Notes under the pieces: model-generated | The model's input: only the letters and a program-made list of their open reading frames with translations | Databases searched by the model: none | Told to the model about the DNA's origin: nothing | Assembly (NCBI GenBank): GCA_021845905.1 | Contig: JAJZVA010000003.1 | Span: 137,169-201,168 of the forward strand | DNA: 64,000 nucleotides | Direction: 5' to 3' | Origin: Pseudomonadota bacterium | GTDB taxonomy: Bacteria; Pseudomonadota; Alphaproteobacteria; Micavibrionales; UBA2020 | In this document: one piece after another, positions 59,268 through 64,000 of the stretch | Layout of the letters: the number at the start of each line of letters is the position of its first letter | How positions within the stretch are numbered: the first letter of the stretch is position 1 | Position numbers and translations under genes: made by a program

Positions 59268-59960
59268 ATGGAACTTTACAGTTATTACCGCTCGTCCGCC
59301 TCCTACCGCGTGCGCATCGCGCTCAACGTCAAAGGACTTGCTTACGACTGCCACGGCGTCCATCTGGTCAAAAACGGCGGCGAACAGCATACGCCCGAAT
59401 ACAAGGCGCTCAATCCGCAGGCGCAGGTGCCGACGCTGGTCGACGGGAATTTCACCCTCACGCAATCCATGGCCATTCTCGAATATCTCGAGGAGAAATA
59501 TCCCAAGCCGCACATTCTGCCGAAGGATGTCGAACAACGGGCCTATGTGCGTCAGCTGGCGCAAATCTCCGTCGCCGATATCCATCCTCTCAATAACCTA
59601 AAAGTGCTCACGCATCTTTCCGGCGAGTTCGGCATCACGCAGGATCAAAAGCTGGACTGGTACCACAAATGGGTGCGTCTCGGTTTCGACGCCACCGAAA
59701 AACTGCTGGAGAAAAGCCCCTTCCGCACCGGCGTTTACTGTTGCGGCGACGCGCCAACGGTAGCCGACATGTGCCTCATCCCGCAGGTCTACAACGCAAG
59801 GCGCTATGACATGGAGATGAGCGCATGGCCGCTGATCTCCGCCATCGAGCAATCCTGCCTCAAGCTGGAAGCGTTCCGTCTCGCGTCGCCCGAGCGGCAG
59901 CCCGACACGCCGGAGGATCATCGCGCACCCTTCATGAAAGGACAGGCCTCCAATGGATAA
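59268..59960 (+). CDS. maiA: Maleylacetoacetate isomerase (zeta-class GST)
   Basis: YSYYRSSASYRVRIALNVKGL, LNPQAQVPTLVDG, LTQSMAILEYLEEKYP. Confidence 0.92.
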   Translation: MELYSYYRSSASYRVRIALNVKGLAYDCHGVHLVKNGGEQHTPEYKALNPQAQVPTLVDGNFTLTQSMAILEYLEEKYPKPHILPKDVEQRAYVRQLAQISVADIHPLNNLKVLTHLSGEFGITQDQKLDWYHKWVRLGFDATEKLLEKSPFRTGVYCCGDAPTVADMCLIPQVYNARRYDMEMSAWPLISAIEQSCLKLEAFRLASPERQPDTPEDHRAPFMKGQASNG

Positions 59961-60855
59961 AGGCATCGGCTCCGCGGAACATTACACGACCGGAGAAGGC
60001 TGGACGCCCGGCGACCTCGATTTCTTCACCGTGCCGCAAAAGCGCTTTACGGAAGAAGAACACGACATCTGGCGCGCGCTTTACAGGCGCCAGCTCGACA
60101 TTCTCCCGAAACGCGCCATCAGCCTGTTCATGGACAGCCTCTCGACGCTTGGCATCTCCCAGGAAAAAGTGCCCGATTTCGCGGATGTCAACGAAATCCT
60201 CATGAAGCGCAGCGGCTGGCAGGTCGTGCCCGTGCCGGGGCTGATCCCCGACGAGCCGTTTTTCGAGATGCTCGCCAACCGCCGCTTTCCCTCCGGCAAC
60301 TTCATCCGCACCAAGGCGCAGATGGATTACATTCAGGAACCGGACGTCTTTCACGATCTGTTCGGCCATGTGCCGATCCTCGCCGATCCGGTCTTCGGCG
60401 ATTACATGGAAGCCTACGGCAAGGGCGGCCTCAAAGCCGCCAGGCTCGGCACCATAGACCAACTGGCGCGGCTTTACTGGTACACCGTCGAGTTCGGCCT
60501 CATCAAGGAGCCGCAGGGATTGCGCATCTACGGCGCTGGCATCCTGTCCTCGCCGACGGAATCCATCTTCTGCCTCGAGGACCCGTCGCCGCACCGCATC
60601 GGCTTCGACCTCAGGCGCGTACTCCGCACGCACTATCATATCGACGATTTTCAGGACAATTATTTCGTGATCGACAGCTTCCAGTCGCTGTTCGACGCAA
60701 CGCTGGCCGACTTCACGCCCATTTATGAAGAGCTGGCCGAGGCGCCCGTCATCCTGCCGGGAGAACTGCACGCGGGCGACGCCGTCCTGCATCGCGGCAC
60801 GGGGACCTATGCCGCGAAAGCCGCGGCGCGGCGCGCGGCGAGGACGAAAAAATGA
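59953..60855 (+). CDS. phhA: Phenylalanine-4-hydroxylase
   Basis: VPVPGLIPDEPFFEMLANRRFPSGNFIRTKAQMDYIQEPDVFHDLFGHVP; YWYTVEFGLIKE. Confidence 0.96.
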   Translation: MDKGIGSAEHYTTGEGWTPGDLDFFTVPQKRFTEEEHDIWRALYRRQLDILPKRAISLFMDSLSTLGISQEKVPDFADVNEILMKRSGWQVVPVPGLIPDEPFFEMLANRRFPSGNFIRTKAQMDYIQEPDVFHDLFGHVPILADPVFGDYMEAYGKGGLKAARLGTIDQLARLYWYTVEFGLIKEPQGLRIYGAGILSSPTESIFCLEDPSPHRIGFDLRRVLRTHYHIDDFQDNYFVIDSFQSLFDATLADFTPIYEELAEAPVILPGELHAGDAVLHRGTGTYAAKAAARRAARTKK

Positions 60856-61535
60856 AGCTCCTGCTGATCGAAGACGATGAAAGCCACGCGCAGTTCATTC
60901 TCGGCGGCCTGCGTGAGGCGGGGCACACGGCCGACCGCGCCAAGGACGGCATGGACGGCCTGTTTCTCGCCACCGAGGAGAAATACGACGTCATGATCGT
61001 CGACCGCATGGTGCCCAAGCTCGACGGCCTCGCCATCATCCAGGCCTTGCGCGCGAGCGGCAACAAGACGCCGGTGCTGATTTTAAGCTCGCTCGCCAAG
61101 GTCGAGGAACGCATCAAGGGCCTCAAGGCCGGCGGCGACGACTATCTCACCAAGCCGTTCGAATTCGGCGAGCTGCTGGCGCGCATCGAGGCGCTGGTGC
61201 GGCGCGGCAGCGCCGAGCAGAGCGAGCAGACGACGCTTGCGCTCGATGACCTTGAGATGAACCTCCTCACCCGCGAGGTGAAACGCGCGGGCACGCCCAT
61301 CGACCTGCAGAACAAGGAGTTCCGTCTGCTCGAATTCCTGCTCCGCCGCCCAGATCAGGTGGTGACGCGCACCATGCTGCTCGAAGGCGTGTGGGATTTT
61401 CACTTCAGCCCCAACACCAACCTTATCGACGCGCAAATGTCCAAGCTGAGGCAAAAGGTCGACAAAGACTTCAAAAAACAGCTCATTCACACGGTGCGCG
61501 GCGCCGGGTATAAAATCAGTGCCAAGCAGGATTAG
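60852..61535 (+). CDS. OmpR-family response regulator
   Basis: MKLLLIEDDESHAQFILGGLREAGH, VDRMVPKLDGL, LSSLAKVEERIKGLKAGGDDYLTKPF; winged-helix C-terminus. Confidence 0.95.
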   Translation: MKLLLIEDDESHAQFILGGLREAGHTADRAKDGMDGLFLATEEKYDVMIVDRMVPKLDGLAIIQALRASGNKTPVLILSSLAKVEERIKGLKAGGDDYLTKPFEFGELLARIEALVRRGSAEQSEQTTLALDDLEMNLLTREVKRAGTPIDLQNKEFRLLEFLLRRPDQVVTRTMLLEGVWDFHFSPNTNLIDAQMSKLRQKVDKDFKKQLIHTVRGAGYKISAKQD

Positions 61536-62898
61536 AAGTTTTTTCCGCTCGTTTTCGTTCCGCGCGGGGATGATCTTCTTCATCGCGCTGTGCAGCACGC
61601 TCGTCGCCTTGCGGGTGCAGACTTATTACCGCTCCCTGTCCATGTCCTACGCCGACATCCGCGCGCTGATCAACGCCCACGCCTCCGACATCGACCAGGG
61701 CATCACCCGCTACGGCGCAGCCTACGCCGAATATCTCGTCCACGCCATCCTGCAGGACACGGAGGACAAGCGCCTCTATCTCCTCTTCAAGGACGGAAAG
61801 AAACTCACCGGCAACCTGCCCGCCTGGCCGGCGGAGGTCGACCCCAAGGCGACGTGGCAGGACATCCTCATCCCGCAGGCGGACGGCGCGCGGCCGCTGC
61901 ACCTGCTCGTCAAGCTGACGACTTACCGGCACCGGCGCTACACGCTTCTGACCGGTTATAATCTGCAGCGCGTCGACATGCTGCAAAACACGCTCCTGCG
62001 CGTCGCCATCAGCAACGTCCTTTTGTCGCTGTTCATGTCGTTCGTCATCAGCATTCTCGTCGTCTGGCTGATCAACCGCTACCTGCAGGGCATCAACCGC
62101 GCGGCAGGCCGCGTGATGGGCGGGCAGCTCGGCACCCGCGTGCCGGTGAGCGGCGCCAACGACCAGTTCGACAAGCTATCCTCCAACATCAACGGCATGC
62201 TCGACTGGATCGCGACGCTGCTCGGCACGGTGCGCGATTCGACCAACGCCCTCGCCCACGACATGCGCACGCCGCTTTCCCGCCACCGGCTGGAACTCAG
62301 CGCGCTGGCGGAAGATCCCGCCGTGCCGGAAGAAATCCGCGGAAAGATCGCCGCCGCGGTGATGCGCGTCGATGATATCGTCGAGATGTTCGATGACATT
62401 CTCTCCATCGCCCGCGCGGAATCGCGCTCCGGGGCGGAACTTTTCGCGCCATTCGACGTCGCCGAAACCGTCAGCGACGTCATCGAGTTCTACACCGCGC
62501 TGATCGAGGAGAAATCCCTGTCGCTCGCGTCCGACCTGCCCGCCTGGCCGGTACGCATGACGGGCGACAAGCAGCTCGTCACGCAGGCGGTCGTCAACCT
62601 GCTCGACAACGCCATCAAATACACGCCCGAAAACGGCCATATCGATGTCGCGCTGAAAGAAGCCGACGGATGCATCTCGATTATCATCGCCGACAACGGG
62701 CCGGGCATTCCGGCGCGGTTTCTCGACAAGGCGAAGGAACGGTTCTTCCGCGTCGATGAAAGCCGCAACACACCCGGCACCGGCCTTGGCTTGAGCCTCG
62801 CCAATGCGGTTGCGGGCCTGCACCACGGCGCGCTTGTTCTGGAAGACAATCATCCGGGCCTCCGCGCCTCCCTGACGCTCAGCGCGGCGGCGGATTAG
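61519..62898 (+). CDS. Sensor histidine kinase
   Basis: Two TM segments, HAMP, LAHDMRTPLSRHR H-box, LVTQAVVNLLDNAIKYTP, GTGLGLSLANAVAGLH. Confidence 0.95.
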   Translation: MPSRIRSFFRSFSFRAGMIFFIALCSTLVALRVQTYYRSLSMSYADIRALINAHASDIDQGITRYGAAYAEYLVHAILQDTEDKRLYLLFKDGKKLTGNLPAWPAEVDPKATWQDILIPQADGARPLHLLVKLTTYRHRRYTLLTGYNLQRVDMLQNTLLRVAISNVLLSLFMSFVISILVVWLINRYLQGINRAAGRVMGGQLGTRVPVSGANDQFDKLSSNINGMLDWIATLLGTVRDSTNALAHDMRTPLSRHRLELSALAEDPAVPEEIRGKIAAAVMRVDDIVEMFDDILSIARAESRSGAELFAPFDVAETVSDVIEFYTALIEEKSLSLASDLPAWPVRMTGDKQLVTQAVVNLLDNAIKYTPENGHIDVALKEADGCISIIIADNGPGIPARFLDKAKERFFRVDESRNTPGTGLGLSLANAVAGLHHGALVLEDNHPGLRASLTLSAAAD

Positions 62899-62900
62899 CC

Positions 62901-63818
62901 CTAAACGACATGATCCGGCGCGAGCGGACAGGCCTCGCCGTCACCGAGCTCGATCTGGATCGTCGTATGGCCGATATTGAAATCGTCCTCCAGTTCATGC
63001 GCGATGTGTTTCATGAAGGCATCGCCCGGATGTCCGGACGCCATGACAAGATGCACCGAACAGGCGGACGACGCGGTATTGAGCGCCCAGATGTGAAGAT
63101 CGTGCACCTCGCGCACGCCGGGTTGCGCGACAAGGAAATCCCTCACTTTTTGCGCGTCGATCGACTGCGGAACACCCTGCAGGGAAAGGCTTAAAGATTC
63201 TTTCAGGAGCCTGAAAGTGCTGACAATGATCAAAACGGAAATGATCAGGCTCGCCAGCGGGTCGATGGAAAGCCAGTGCGTGTAGAGAACGATCCCTCCC
63301 GCGACGACGACACCGAAGGAGATCGCCGCATCCGCCGCCATATGCAGATAGGCGCTGCGGACGTTGAGGTCGTGTTTTTGCCCCGCCATGAAAAGAAACG
63401 CCGACGCGCCGTTGACGGCGACGCCCGCCGCGGCCACGGCCATCATCGTCGCTCCGCCCGTCTGCTCGGGGTGCGCGAGACGGAGCAGCGATTCCCAGCC
63501 GATCGCGCCGACGGCCAGCAACAGGATGACTGCATTCACCGTCGCGGCGAGAATGGAAGATCCGCCATAGCCGTAGGTAAACCGCGCCGACGGGCGCTTG
63601 CGTCCGAGAAGCACGGCGGCGAAAGAGAGCATGAGGCCGAAAACGTCTCCGGCGTTGTGCCCCGCGTCGGCCAGAAGCGAGAGCGAGTTGGCGCGCAGGC
63701 CGAAAAACACTTCCGTGACCACGAACGCCGCATTGAGCGCGATGCCGATCAGAAACGCCCGTCCGAAATCGGCGGGGGCGCGGCGGTGATCATGATGGTC
63801 GTGATGTTCGTGGGGCAT
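62901..63818 (-). CDS. CDF-family cation efflux protein (CzcD/DmeF-like)
   Basis: His-rich N-terminus MPHEHHDHHDHRRAP, LSLLADAGHNAGDVFGLMLSF, HMAADAAISFGVVVAG. Confidence 0.93.
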   Translation of the reverse strand: MPHEHHDHHDHRRAPADFGRAFLIGIALNAAFVVTEVFFGLRANSLSLLADAGHNAGDVFGLMLSFAAVLLGRKRPSARFTYGYGGSSILAATVNAVILLLAVGAIGWESLLRLAHPEQTGGATMMAVAAAGVAVNGASAFLFMAGQKHDLNVRSAYLHMAADAAISFGVVVAGGIVLYTHWLSIDPLASLIISVLIIVSTFRLLKESLSLSLQGVPQSIDAQKVRDFLVAQPGVREVHDLHIWALNTASSACSVHLVMASGHPGDAFMKHIAHELEDDFNIGHTTIQIELGDGEACPLAPDHVV

Positions 63819-63864
63819 GAAAAAATCATATCACCGACGTTTCAAATCCGCTAGAATTTCCTGC

Positions 63865-64000
63865 ATGGCGAAAGTCCACCTGCACATGATTTCGGACTCC
63901 ACCGGCGGCACGCTGTCCAGCGTCGTCAAGGCCTGCCGCGCCCAGTTCGAGGGGGTCGAAACCGAGGAGCATTTCTGGCCTCTGGTGCGCACCCGAAAAC
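63865..64000 (+). CDS. ppsR: Pyruvate phosphate dikinase/PEP synthase regulatory protein (DUF299), truncated by window edge
   Basis: MAKVHLHMISDSTGGTLSSVVKACRAQFEGVETEEHFWPLVRTRK, N-terminal family pattern. Confidence 0.85.
   Translation, partial: MAKVHLHMISDSTGGTLSSVVKACRAQFEGVETEEHFWPLVRTRK

Overview
This 64 kb window is high-GC bacterial chromosome and looks alphaproteobacterial. Markers include ALAS-type hemA, dnaQ/secB/FxsA/Tim44-like/mltA neighbours, usg, a DUF3035/BamF-like lipoprotein, and a ppsR-type gene at the right edge. Most of it is ordinary housekeeping content: mutM, groESL, lspA, ribF, hemA, rlmN, kdsB, ftsK, lolA, recR, dapD/E, kup, rimO, an MsbA-like ABC exporter, rpmE, maiA, phhA, a two-component pair and a CDF exporter. 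No rRNA, convincing tRNA or CRISPR array was seen. The main non-routine signals are: (1) a ~175-nt structured RNA element found twice (11.09 kb and 48.84 kb), with compensatory base changes between copies and the same small GTG-start ORF downstream of each; (2) a 52-bp multi-hairpin palindrome inserted in frame within rimO, with a REP-like repeat ~0.5 kb downstream; (3) a compact phage-like repressor/operator module at 49.3-51.3 kb, whose two genes both carry 27-bp in-frame tandem repeats, one interrupted by a TGA inside the repeat; (4) three tandem paralogues with an HEMTH metallopeptidase-like motif, one with the motif broken; (5) tandem duplications of gene 3' ends (usg region, rlmN); (6) paired CIRCE operators upstream of groES and a ROSE-type RNA thermometer upstream of hsp20. 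All calls come from reading the sequence and supplied ORFs; no database search was run.
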